A stretch of DNA of 64,000 nt from Streptomyces sp. HUAS MG91. Lineage in GTDB: Bacteria; Actinomycetota; Actinomycetes; Streptomycetales; Streptomycetaceae. The stretch covers positions 744,001 to 808,000 of the forward strand of contig NZ_CP159534.1 in the NCBI RefSeq assembly GCF_040529335.1, given 5' to 3'. Of this stretch, positions 33,226 to 41,691 are shown piece by piece. A model generated the notes under the pieces. That model was given only the letters and a program-made list of their open reading frames with translations, was not told the origin of the DNA and did not search any database. The translations under genes were made by a program, and so were the position numbers. Each line of letters opens with the position of its first letter. The first letter of the stretch is position 1.

Positions 33226-34668
33226 ATGACCGCTCCCCGGAACACGAACGCTTCCCGTACCTCGAATGTGCCGCGGATCCTGATCGTCGGCGGCGGATTC
33301 GCCGGGATGGAATGCGCGCACAAGCTGGAGAAGGAGCTGAAGCCCGGCGAGGCCGTGCTGAAACTCATCAGTCCGATGGACCACCAGCTCTATCTCCCGC
33401 TGCTGCCGCACGTCGCGTCCGGAGTGCTGACTCCGCAGTCGGTGGCCGTACCGCTGCGCCGGATGCTGCGGCGCACCGCGATCCTGCCGGGCGGCGCGGT
33501 CGGCGTCGACCCGGAGGCGAAGGCCGTCGTCGTACGGAAGATCAACGGCGAGGAGATCGTCGAGCGCTACGACCACCTCGTCCTGACCCCGGGCAGTGTC
33601 ACCCGGCAGTTCGACATCCCGGGCGTCGACGAGCACGCGGTGGGGGTGAAGACCCTCGCGGAGGCGGCCTGGATCCGTGACCACGTGATCTCGCAGCTGG
33701 ACCTCGCCGCGGCCAGCTCGGACCCGGCCGAGCGGGAGGCACGGCTCCAGTTCGTCGTCGTGGGCGGCGGATACGCGGGCACGGAGACGGCCGCCTATCT
33801 CCAGCGGCTGACGACGTCCGCCGTGAAGCGGTATCCGGGGCTCGACCCCAAGGACATCAAGTGGCATCTGGTCGATGTGGCGCCGAAGCTGATGCCGGAG
33901 CTGGGCGACCGGCTCGGTGACAAGGCGATGGCGATCCTGGAGCGGCGCGGGCTGCACGTCTCGCTCGGGGTGTCCGTGGCCAAGGCCACCGAGTCCACCG
34001 TGACGCTGACGGACGGCCGGGAGCTGCCCTGCCACACGCTGATCTGGACGGCCGGTGTCGCCCCGAGCCCGCTGGTCGCCACGCTCGGCGCGGAGACGAA
34101 CCGGGGCCGGCTCGTGGTCACGCCCCGGCTGACCGTGCCGGGCCTGGACGGCGTCTTCGCGCTCGGCGACGCCGCGGCCGTGCCCGACCTCGCCAAGGGC
34201 GGCGACGCGATCTGCCCGCCGACCGCGCAGCACGCGATGCGGCAGGGCTGGGCGGCGGCCCGCAATGTGCTCGCCGCCGTGCGCGGCACCCCTCTGACGC
34301 CGTACCGCCACAAGGACCTCGGACTGGTGGTCGACCTCGGCGGCATCCAGGCGGTGTCGAAGCCGATGGGCGTGCAGCTGACCGGGCTGCCCGCGCAGGT
34401 CGTCGCGCGCGGCTACCACCTGGGGGCGCTGCGGACGCTGACGGCGCGGTTCCGGACGGCGGCGAACTGGGGCCTGAACGCGGTCGCGGGCGACGACTTC
34501 GTCCGCACCGGGTTCCAGCGGCACCGGCCCGCCACGCTCAAGGACTTCGAGATGACGGACGCGTATCTGTCGCCGGAGGAGATCCACGCGGCGGTCAGCG
34601 CGCAGGTCGCGGGCCGGGCGATGACGCCGCAGCGCCCGGACCTGCCGATCGCGCAGCTCCCGGAGTAG
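33226..34668 (+). CDS. NAD(P)/FAD-dependent oxidoreductase (type II NADH dehydrogenase-like)
   Basis: A 480-residue two-dinucleotide-binding flavoprotein. The FAD motif is ILIVGGGFAGMECA near residue 18 and the NADH motif is VVVGGGYAGTETA near 180. The late FAD loop is VFALGDAAAVPD. The C-terminal segment resembles the membrane-binding end of NDH-2 enzymes, which feed NADH electrons to menaquinone without pumping protons. Compared with typical NDH-2 it has a long C-terminal tail. Start ATG with CCAGGAGAAATCCGAG upstream. It is a single-gene unit. Confidence 0.88.
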   Translation: MTAPRNTNASRTSNVPRILIVGGGFAGMECAHKLEKELKPGEAVLKLISPMDHQLYLPLLPHVASGVLTPQSVAVPLRRMLRRTAILPGGAVGVDPEAKAVVVRKINGEEIVERYDHLVLTPGSVTRQFDIPGVDEHAVGVKTLAEAAWIRDHVISQLDLAAASSDPAEREARLQFVVVGGGYAGTETAAYLQRLTTSAVKRYPGLDPKDIKWHLVDVAPKLMPELGDRLGDKAMAILERRGLHVSLGVSVAKATESTVTLTDGRELPCHTLIWTAGVAPSPLVATLGAETNRGRLVVTPRLTVPGLDGVFALGDAAAVPDLAKGGDAICPPTAQHAMRQGWAAARNVLAAVRGTPLTPYRHKDLGLVVDLGGIQAVSKPMGVQLTGLPAQVVARGYHLGALRTLTARFRTAANWGLNAVAGDDFVRTGFQRHRPATLKDFEMTDAYLSPEEIHAAVSAQVAGRAMTPQRPDLPIAQLPE

Positions 34669-34672
34669 TCGC

Positions 34673-36145
34673 TCAGGCAGGTCCGTCCGGTCGCATCCCC
34701 GACAGCCGTGCGCGGCAGGCGAGTTGGAGGGCCAGGCGGGTGTCCGGGTCGGTGAGGTCGGCGCCCGTGAGCTCCGTGACGCGACGGATGCGGGCGCCGA
34801 CGGCGTTGCGGTGCAGGTGGAGGAGTTCGGCGGCGCGGGCCGGCGAGTTGTTGTGGTCGAGGTAGGCCTGGAGCGTGCGCAGCAGCGGCTCCGCCTTGTC
34901 CTCGCCCAGTTTCAGTACGGGGGCGAGGAGTTCGCCGGTCGCCGCGTGCGCGGTGTCGGAGGCGTACCACTCCATCAGCATGCGGTCCAGGCCCGCCGCG
35001 TCGTGCGCGGTGACCGAGGTGCCGTCGGGCGGGGCCTGGAGGGCGGCGCGGGCCTCGCGGGCCGAGGTGCGCACGCCGAGGGGACCGCGGTGCGCCGCGC
35101 CGAGCCCGCCGCGCAGTCCGGCGTCGGGGTGCCGGGCGCGCAGCGCGTCCAGGGTGCGGCGGGCGAGGGCGAGGGCGGCGCGGCCGGTCTCGGGGCCCGG
35201 GGGCGCGGGGCGGGTGGCGAGCAGGACGAGGGCGTCGTCGACGAGCGCGGCGTGCCACTGGGCGGTGTCGTCGGCGGCCCGCAGCCGGGTCAGGGTGCGG
35301 GCCGCGAGGCCGTCGAGGAGGCCGTAGCGGTCGGCGGGCGCGAGGCCGGGCGCCTCGACGCGCAGCGCCGTGTGGTGGCCGTCGACGGGCAGGCCGAGGG
35401 CGCGGCCGCGCGCGGCGAGGCCGGGGGTCCGCTCCTGCGGCGCGGCGAGGAGCTCGGCGAGCAGCTGGCCGCGGGAGCGCACGGGCAGGTCGCCGTGGCC
35501 GCCGCCGGCCGCCGCGAGCACCGCCAGGGCCAGCACGCTCCGTACCGCGGTGCCGGCGTGCCCGGGGCGGTCCGGTGCCGCGAGGGTGATCTCGCCGTCG
35601 GGGCCGAGGGCGCTCGCGCACGTCTCGCCGGGGCCCGCCGCGCGTCGCTCCACGGGGACGCCGAGGACCCGCGCGGCGACGGTGGCGGCACGCTCGGGGT
35701 CCCCCGCGGTGCCCGGCAGCCGCCGCGCGGCGTCGCCGACGCGGGCCAGCGCGTCGGCGGCTCCCCCGGCCACGGCGCGGTCGACGGCGACGGCCAGCGC
35801 GGCCAGATCGCCGGTGGCGCGCAGCACGGCGACCCGGCCGCGGTGGGCGAGGGAACTCAGGGTGGTCAGGGCGGGGTCGTCCGGGGCGCCGGGCTCGGTG
35901 GTGTCCTCCCCGGTGAGCACCAGCGCCGCGGCCCCGGCCGCCGCCGCGTCCCGTACGGCGACGTCGAGGAGGTGGGCGGGGACCGTCGCGAGGAGGACCG
36001 CGACGGCGCCGGGCGGCACCGCGGGGATGCGGTCGGCGCGGGTCTCCAGCCGGACGCCGGTCACCTCGACCGCGTCGAGCGGCCCTGCCAGGTGGTGCAG
36101 TCCGGTCAGGCCCGGGGCGGTGAGCAGCTCGGCGAGGTGCGGCAT
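34673..36145 (-). CDS. PucR family transcriptional regulator
   Basis: A 490-residue regulator. The N-terminal PucR purine-catabolism-like domain starts MPHLAELLTAPGLTGLHHLAG, an Ala-rich GGDEF-like middle follows, and the C-terminal PucR helix-turn-helix reads AAELLHLHRNAVGARIRRV. The family controls purine and amino-acid or nitrogen catabolism and often governs the divergent operon. Here the divergent operon encodes DUF917, hydantoinase-like and nucleobase permease genes, which fits a regulator of hydantoin or purine-derivative use. The 88-bp gap holds a TGGGC-N5-GCCCA palindrome. Confidence 0.9.
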   Translation of the reverse strand: MPHLAELLTAPGLTGLHHLAGPLDAVEVTGVRLETRADRIPAVPPGAVAVLLATVPAHLLDVAVRDAAAAGAAALVLTGEDTTEPGAPDDPALTTLSSLAHRGRVAVLRATGDLAALAVAVDRAVAGGAADALARVGDAARRLPGTAGDPERAATVAARVLGVPVERRAAGPGETCASALGPDGEITLAAPDRPGHAGTAVRSVLALAVLAAAGGGHGDLPVRSRGQLLAELLAAPQERTPGLAARGRALGLPVDGHHTALRVEAPGLAPADRYGLLDGLAARTLTRLRAADDTAQWHAALVDDALVLLATRPAPPGPETGRAALALARRTLDALRARHPDAGLRGGLGAAHRGPLGVRTSAREARAALQAPPDGTSVTAHDAAGLDRMLMEWYASDTAHAATGELLAPVLKLGEDKAEPLLRTLQAYLDHNNSPARAAELLHLHRNAVGARIRRVTELTGADLTDPDTRLALQLACRARLSGMRPDGPA

Positions 36146-36184
36146 GGCGGAAGTGTGCTCCGGGCACATCACACGGCGCAACCC

Positions 36185-36227
36185 TGGGCTGTTGGCCCAT
36201 GGGACGGGCGGTGCCACTCCGTAGGCT
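36185..36227 (+). promoter_or_regulatory. Operator-like palindrome and -10 element before DUF917 gene
   Basis: TGGGC-TGTTG-GCCCA at 36185-36199 is a perfect 5-5-5 inverted repeat. TAGGCT at 36222-36227 ends 6 nt before the ATG at 36234, suggesting a leaderless transcript, with a weak TGGGAC -35 at 36200-36205. The palindrome therefore abuts the -35 of the catabolic operon and is the natural target of the divergent PucR regulator. Confidence 0.5.
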
Positions 36228-36233
36228 GAGGGC

Positions 36234-37250
36234 ATGCACCTGGACGCGGAAGCCCTCATCGACTTCGCGCGGGGCTGCGCCGTCCTCGGTTCCGGGGGCG
36301 GCGGCCCCGTCGCCGACACGCTGCCGGTCGCCGCGCAGGCGATCGAGGAGTGCGGTCCCGTGCCGGTCGTCGCGCCGGACGCGCTCGCCGACGACGCGCT
36401 GATGCTGCCGGTCAGCCTCGTCGGGTCGCCGGCCGTCGCCGCGGAGCGGATCGGCGGGCGCGCGGAGGCGGAGCGGCTCGCGGCGCACGTGGCCGGGCTG
36501 CACGGCCGCCCGGTGGCCGCCGTGATGTCCGGCGAGATCGGCGGGCAGAACGGCCCGTTCACCGTGGCCTGCGCGGCCCGGCTCGGGGTGCCGCTGCTCG
36601 ACGCGGACTCCATCGGGCGGGCGTTCCCGCGGCTGGACCAGAACGTCCTCGAACTGGCCGGGCTCTCGCCCTCGCCCGCCGTCCTGGCCGACGAGTACGG
36701 GCGCACGGTCGTCCTCGACCACATCGACGGCGCCTACCTGGAGGAACTGGCACGGCAGGTCGTCGCGGTGTTCGGCGGGCGCGCCGTCTCCGCGGACTAT
36801 CCGCTGACCGCCGGGCAGGCCGCCCGGCACGCGGTGCGGGGTTCGGTGACGCGGGCCGTCCGGCTCGGCCGCGGCGAGGAGCCCGTTCCGCTGCTCACGG
36901 GCAAGGTCGCCGCGGTGCGCCGGCCCGGCGACGGCGCGGCCGGCGTCCTCCTGGAGGGCACCGGTGCCGACGCGGGCCGCCTGGTGCAGGTGCGGGCGCG
37001 CAGCGAGTTCGTCGCGGCGATGGAGGACGGCCGGGCGCTCGCCCTGGTGCCGGACGTCATCGCCCTGATCGACGCGCGCACCGGCTGGGCGGTGCCGGTC
37101 GAGGAGGCCAGGTACGGGCTGCGGGTGCGGCTCGTGACGCTCGCGGCGGACCCGGTCTGGTACACGGAGGCGGGGCTGCGGCTCGCGGGCCCGGCGGCGT
37201 TCGGTCTTGACGGGCTGACGCACGGCCCCGGCCGGGAGGAGGCACGGTGA
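36234..37250 (+). CDS. DUF917 (S-methyl thiohydantoin desulfurase-like) protein, copy A
   Basis: A 338-residue DUF917 protein. The glycine-rich GCAVLGSGGGGP segment near residue 14 is the N-terminal hallmark, and the MSGEIGGQNGPF and LLDADSIGRAFPRLDQ blocks follow. The family includes an S-methyl thiohydantoin desulfurase and partners of hydantoinase/oxoprolinase subunits. It overlaps the next gene by 4 bp (GTGA), so the two products are probably subunits of one complex. A second, longer copy (41684-42754) lies at the far end of the cluster. Confidence 0.85.
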   Translation: MHLDAEALIDFARGCAVLGSGGGGPVADTLPVAAQAIEECGPVPVVAPDALADDALMLPVSLVGSPAVAAERIGGRAEAERLAAHVAGLHGRPVAAVMSGEIGGQNGPFTVACAARLGVPLLDADSIGRAFPRLDQNVLELAGLSPSPAVLADEYGRTVVLDHIDGAYLEELARQVVAVFGGRAVSADYPLTAGQAARHAVRGSVTRAVRLGRGEEPVPLLTGKVAAVRRPGDGAAGVLLEGTGADAGRLVQVRARSEFVAAMEDGRALALVPDVIALIDARTGWAVPVEEARYGLRVRLVTLAADPVWYTEAGLRLAGPAAFGLDGLTHGPGREEAR

Positions 37251-38587
37251 CCGTTACCGTCGGCGTGGACGTCGGCCCCAGCAGCACCGACGCCGTCCTG
37301 CTCGACGCCGGGCGGCCGGTGCTCGCCGTGAAGGTGCCCTCGCGGCCGGGCGACGCGGTCGGGTCGCTGGTCGGTGCCGTGACCCGGCTGCCCGCGGACC
37401 AGCGGGCCCGGGCCGGGGCGCTGGCCGTCGGGCTGCGGGTCGCCGCACGCGCGGTGACCGGGCGGTCGGGACTCGCGCGGGTCGGCGTGCTCAGGATCGG
37501 GGGCGCGGCCGCCGACACCGTACGTCCGCTGTTCGGCTGGCCCGAGGAGCTGCGGGCCGCCGTGTGCGCGGGGGTGGCGAACGTCGCGGGCGGCACCGGC
37601 CTCGCGCCGCTGGACGGGGCGCCGCTGGACGAGCCGGCGATCGCCGCGTTCGGGGCCGAACTGGCGGGACGCGCCGAGGCGTTCGCGGTCAGCTCGGTGT
37701 TCGCACCGGTCGACGGCGCCCAGGAGCGGGAGGCCGCGCGCATCCTGCGGGCGCACGTCGGCCCCGACGTCCCGATACTGCTGTCCGGCGCGGTCGGCGC
37801 GCTCGGCCTGGTCCCGCGCGAGAACGCCACGGTGCTCGACGCGGCGCTGAGCGTGCTCGTGGCGCGGGTCGCCGACGAGCTGACCGCCGCGCTGCCCGGT
37901 CTCGGTCTCGCGCCGGACGCCGACATCCTGGTCACCCGGCACGACGGCACCCTGATGAGCCTGGACTATCTGCGCCGGCAGCCGGGGCTCAGCCTCGGCT
38001 CGGGTCCCGCCTGCACCCTGCGCGGCGCCGGGCTGCTGGCCGGCCTGCGGGCCGCGGTCGTCGTCGACGTGGGTGAACGACGCGCCCGCGTCGGCGTGTT
38101 GAGCGGCGGCTATCCCCGTGAGGCCGCCCCGGGTGAGCGCATCGGCGGCGTCCCGGTGAGCCTGCGCTTCCCCGATCTGCTCACGGTGGACGCGGACGAC
38201 CACCGCGGCATCGCCGAGGCCGCCGACCGGATGCAGCCCGCCGCGGACCGGCTCCCGGTGGTCCTGGTCGGCGGCGGGGCGCCCCGGGTGCCGGACGCGG
38301 CGCTGGCCGGCTTCGAGGTCGTCCGGCCCGAACACGGCGATGTGGCGGGCGCGTTCGGCGCCGCGGCCTCGCCGGTCGGCGGCGGCGCGGAGCGGATCGT
38401 GCACCGCCCCGGCGCGCTGGACGCCGTACGCGACGAGGTACGGGAACTGGCGCGGGCCAGCGCGGTGCGCGCCGGGGCCGATCCGCGGCGAGTGCGCACG
38501 GTGCTCGACCCCGAGGAGTTCGTGCCTTACCTGCCGGGGGCCGTGCTGCTGCGGGCCCGCGCGTTCGGCCCGCCCTCACCGCTCTGA
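37247..38587 (+). CDS. Degenerate hydantoinase/oxoprolinase family protein, copy A
   Basis: A 446-residue protein of the HyuA-like ASKHA fold. Compared with copy B (40129-41691) it is about 75 residues shorter, and the phosphate-binding motifs are eroded. IDVGGTNTD becomes VDVGPSSTD, VDVGGTTADVG becomes VDVGERRARVG, and the GTTHFLNALIE motif is absent. The GIGGGS region and following domain are deleted, although VLVGGGAPRVP remains. ATP hydrolysis is therefore doubtful and a structural or regulatory role is more likely. The frame is open and GTGA-coupled to DUF917 copy A, so it is maintained rather than decayed. Confidence 0.82.
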   Translation: MTVTVGVDVGPSSTDAVLLDAGRPVLAVKVPSRPGDAVGSLVGAVTRLPADQRARAGALAVGLRVAARAVTGRSGLARVGVLRIGGAAADTVRPLFGWPEELRAAVCAGVANVAGGTGLAPLDGAPLDEPAIAAFGAELAGRAEAFAVSSVFAPVDGAQEREAARILRAHVGPDVPILLSGAVGALGLVPRENATVLDAALSVLVARVADELTAALPGLGLAPDADILVTRHDGTLMSLDYLRRQPGLSLGSGPACTLRGAGLLAGLRAAVVVDVGERRARVGVLSGGYPREAAPGERIGGVPVSLRFPDLLTVDADDHRGIAEAADRMQPAADRLPVVLVGGGAPRVPDAALAGFEVVRPEHGDVAGAFGAAASPVGGGAERIVHRPGALDAVRDEVRELARASAVRAGADPRRVRTVLDPEEFVPYLPGAVLLRARAFGPPSPL

Positions 38588-38680
38588 CCGACGCTTTTCC
38601 CACTCCCCTGCACCGCACGGCGGTTCGTGTCGCGCCGCCGTGTTCCCCTCCCCTGCCCTCCTCCCTCAAGGACTGTCCCC

Positions 38681-40081
38681 ATGACGAACGCAGTGACGGC
38701 GCCCGCGACGGCGCCGGAGTCCGGTGCCGCGGCCGGCACCGACGAGGACTACCCACTCGAACGGGTCCCGCGAGCCGCCCGGTACTCGTGGTTCAACGTC
38801 GCCGTGCAGCGCTTCGGCCAGCTGTCCGACCTCACCCAGTTCCTGCTCGGCGCGACGCTCGGCGCGGGCCTGTCGTTCTGGGGTGCGTTCTGGGCGTTCA
38901 CGCTCGGCTCGGTGATCCTGGAGGTCGTCTGCATCTTCGTCGGCATCGCCGGGATGCGCGAAGGCCTGTCGACGTCGGTGCTGGTGCGCTGGACGGGCTT
39001 CGGACGGTACGGGTCCACGCTGATCGGACTCGTCATCGCGGTGAGCCTGTTCGGCTGGTTCGGGGTGCAGACGGCCGTGTTCGCGGCGGGCCTCCAGGCG
39101 ATCGTGCCGTCGGTCCCGCTGTGGGCCTGGTGCCTGATCTGCGGGCTCGGGGTGACCGCGCTGACGTTGCAGGGGTTCAAGGCGATGGGCTGGACGGCGT
39201 TCGTCACCGTACCGGCGTTCCTCGGGCTCGCGGGCTGGGCGATGACGGTGGAGATATCCCGGCACAGCTTCACCGACCTGGTCGGTTCGGCGCCGTTCGG
39301 GGCGCACATCTCCATCGCCACGGGCGCCACGATCGTCGCGGGCTCGTACATCGTGGGCGCGGTGACGACGCCCGACATGACGCGCTTCAACCGTTCGACC
39401 GGCGACGTCGTCAAGCAGACCCTCGTCGGGATCTCCCTGGGTGAGTACGTGCTCGGGCTCGCCGGTGTGCTGCTCGCGTACGCCGTGAAGACGTCCGACC
39501 TGATCGCGATCATCACGTCCAGCTCGGGTGTGGTCGGGGTGATCGTGCTGGTCTCCGCCACCCTGAAGATCAACAACTGGAATCTGTACTCGTCGGCGCT
39601 GGGCCTGATCAACGCCGTGGAGTCGCTGTTCAAGGTGCGGCTCGGGCGGGTGGCGACGACGGTGACGATCGGTGTGCTCGGCTCGCTCGCGGCGGCCGCC
39701 GGAATCCTGGACCACTTCACGGACTTCCTGACGATCCTCGGTGTCCTCACACCGCCCGTCGCCGGAATCATGGTGGCCGAGTACTTCGTGGTGAAGAAGT
39801 GGCGGCCGCAGCTGGACGCCTCGCGGCGCGTCGGACGGCTGCCGGAGACCGAACCGTCCTGGGTGCCCGCCACCGTCGCCCTGTAGGCCCTCGCCTCCCT
39901 TGTCGGCTGGCTCGCGGACCGCTACCAGTGGTGGGGCATTCCCGCCCTCGACTCACTCGTCCTGGCGGGCCTCGGTTACGTCGTGCTCGGCCGGCTCGGT
40001 CTGGTCCGCGGCGCCCGTGAACTGCCCGTCACCCAGCCGCTGCGCCCGGCTGCCCAGATCGAGGCCGAGGCCGCGCTCTGA
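38681..40081 (+). pseudogene. NCS1 family nucleobase/cytosine permease interrupted by in-frame TAG
   Basis: A membrane permease of the NCS1 (CodB/allantoin/hydantoin) family. Codons 1-401 encode about ten helices, ending in a loop with ETEPSWVPATVAL. Codon 402 is TAG (39884-39886). The same frame then continues without a break for 64 codons to TGA at 40079-40081. This segment reads as two final membrane helices (SLVGWLADRYQWWG, then LDSLVLAGLGYVVLGRLG) plus a polar tail. Total length, 466 residues, matches the family. Homologues typically have Trp in such a position, so TGG to TAG is a likely origin. The truncated 401-residue form could retain part of the LeuT core. ATG behind TCAAGGACTGTCCCC. 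Confidence 0.85.
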
Positions 40082-40128
40082 TCCCGCGGCCCACCCCAGC
40101 TCCCCCGCTCCCCAAGGAAAGCAGCACC

Positions 40129-41691
40129 ATGCGCATCGGTATCGACGTCGGCGGAACCAACACCGACGCCGCCCTCCTCGGCGACGACGACCGGGTGATC
40201 TCGGCCGTCAAGTCGCCAACGACGCCGGACATCACCTCCGGCGTGACGGCGGCGATCCGGGACCTCGACCCACCCTTCCACCAGGTGACCGCGGTCATGA
40301 TCGGCACCACTCACTTCCTCAACGCGCTGATCGAGGGGGCCCGGCTCGCGCCCGTCGCGGCGGTCCGGCTCGGTCTGCCCGCGACGGCGGCCCTGCCGCC
40401 GATGACGGACTGGCCCGAGCGCCAGCGGGCCGCGGTCGGCGGGCACGGGTATCTGTGCCACGGCGGCCGGGAGTTCGACGGCCGGCCGCTGTCCCCGCTC
40501 GACCCCGACGAGCTGCGGCGGACCGCGGCGGACATCGCGGCGAAGGGGCTCCGCTCGGTGGCGGTCTCCTCGGTATTCTCGCCGGTCGCCGAGGACGACG
40601 AGCGGCGGGCCGCCGAGATCCTGCGCGGTGAGCTCGGCGACGGCGTGCACATCTCGCTCTCGCACGAACTGGGCCGCATCGGACTGCTTGCCCGGGAGAA
40701 CGCCACGATCATCAACGCGGCGCTGCGGGACCTCGCGGCGCAGATCGTGGAGTCGTTCGGCAAGGCGCTGGCGGAGGTGTCGATCACGGCGCCGTTCTTC
40801 CTGTCGCAGAACGACGGCACGCTGATGGACGTGGACTTCGCGCGGATGTATCCGGTGGCGACGTTCGCGTCCGGGCCGACGAACTCGATGCGCGGGGCGG
40901 CGTTCCTGTCCGGGCTCGCGGACTGCGCGGTCGTCGACGTCGGCGGCACCACGGCGGACGTCGGCATCCTCCAGGGCGGCTTCCCGCGGGAGGCCGCCGG
41001 CGAGAGCGAGGCGGCCGGCATCCGGACCAACTTCCGCATCCCCGACGTCCTCTCGCTCGGCATCGGCGGCGGTTCGCTGGTGGCCCCGGACGGCGGGACG
41101 GGCCCGCGCTCGGTCGGCTACCGGCTCACCGAGGAGGCCCTGGTGTTCGGCGGGTCCACGCTCACGGCGACGGACCTGGCCGTGGCGGCGGGCCGCGCCG
41201 ACATCGGCGACCGGGCCCGTGTCGCCCACCTGGAGCGGGAGTTCGTCGACCGGGCGCTCGCGCGCATCGCGGAGCGGCTCGCGGAGAGCGTCGACCGGAT
41301 GCGGACCTCGGCGGCGCCGCTGCCGGTGGTCGCGGTCGGCGGCGGTTCGGTGCTCGTCCCGGAGACGCTGCCCGGCTTCGACGACGTACGGCTGCCGGGG
41401 AACTTCGGCGTCGCCAACGCGGTCGGCGCGGCCATCGCCCAGGTCGGCGGCGAGGTCGACCGGGTCTTCCAGGTGCCCGAAGGCCGGCGTGCGTCGGTCC
41501 TCGCCCAGGCCCGGGAGGAGGCCGTCGGGCGGGCCGAGGACGCGGGCGCGCGGCGCGGCAGCGTGCGCGTCGTCGACATCGAGGAGGTGCCGCTCGCCTA
41601 TCTGCCGGGCGGCGCGACCCGGATCCGCGTCAAGGCGGTCGGCGACCTCGACCTGAACCACATCAAGACCGGAGCGACGGCCCATGCGTGA
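40129..41691 (+). CDS. Hydantoinase/oxoprolinase family protein, copy B
   Basis: A 520-residue HyuA-like ATPase subunit with intact motifs: IDVGGTNTDAALL at the N-terminus, GTTHFLNALIEG near 65, SGPTNSMRGAAFL, VDVGGTTADVGIL near 270 and the GIGGGS loop near 315. Such enzymes open cyclic imides or 5-oxoproline-like rings with ATP. It starts 47 bp after the permease frame, and its stop overlaps DUF917 copy B by 8 bp. It is presumably the catalytic partner in the cluster. The substrate is unknown, but the permease family suggests a hydantoin, pyrimidine or purine derivative. Confidence 0.9.
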   Translation: MRIGIDVGGTNTDAALLGDDDRVISAVKSPTTPDITSGVTAAIRDLDPPFHQVTAVMIGTTHFLNALIEGARLAPVAAVRLGLPATAALPPMTDWPERQRAAVGGHGYLCHGGREFDGRPLSPLDPDELRRTAADIAAKGLRSVAVSSVFSPVAEDDERRAAEILRGELGDGVHISLSHELGRIGLLARENATIINAALRDLAAQIVESFGKALAEVSITAPFFLSQNDGTLMDVDFARMYPVATFASGPTNSMRGAAFLSGLADCAVVDVGGTTADVGILQGGFPREAAGESEAAGIRTNFRIPDVLSLGIGGGSLVAPDGGTGPRSVGYRLTEEALVFGGSTLTATDLAVAAGRADIGDRARVAHLEREFVDRALARIAERLAESVDRMRTSAAPLPVVAVGGGSVLVPETLPGFDDVRLPGNFGVANAVGAAIAQVGGEVDRVFQVPEGRRASVLAQAREEAVGRAEDAGARRGSVRVVDIEEVPLAYLPGGATRIRVKAVGDLDLNHIKTGATAHA

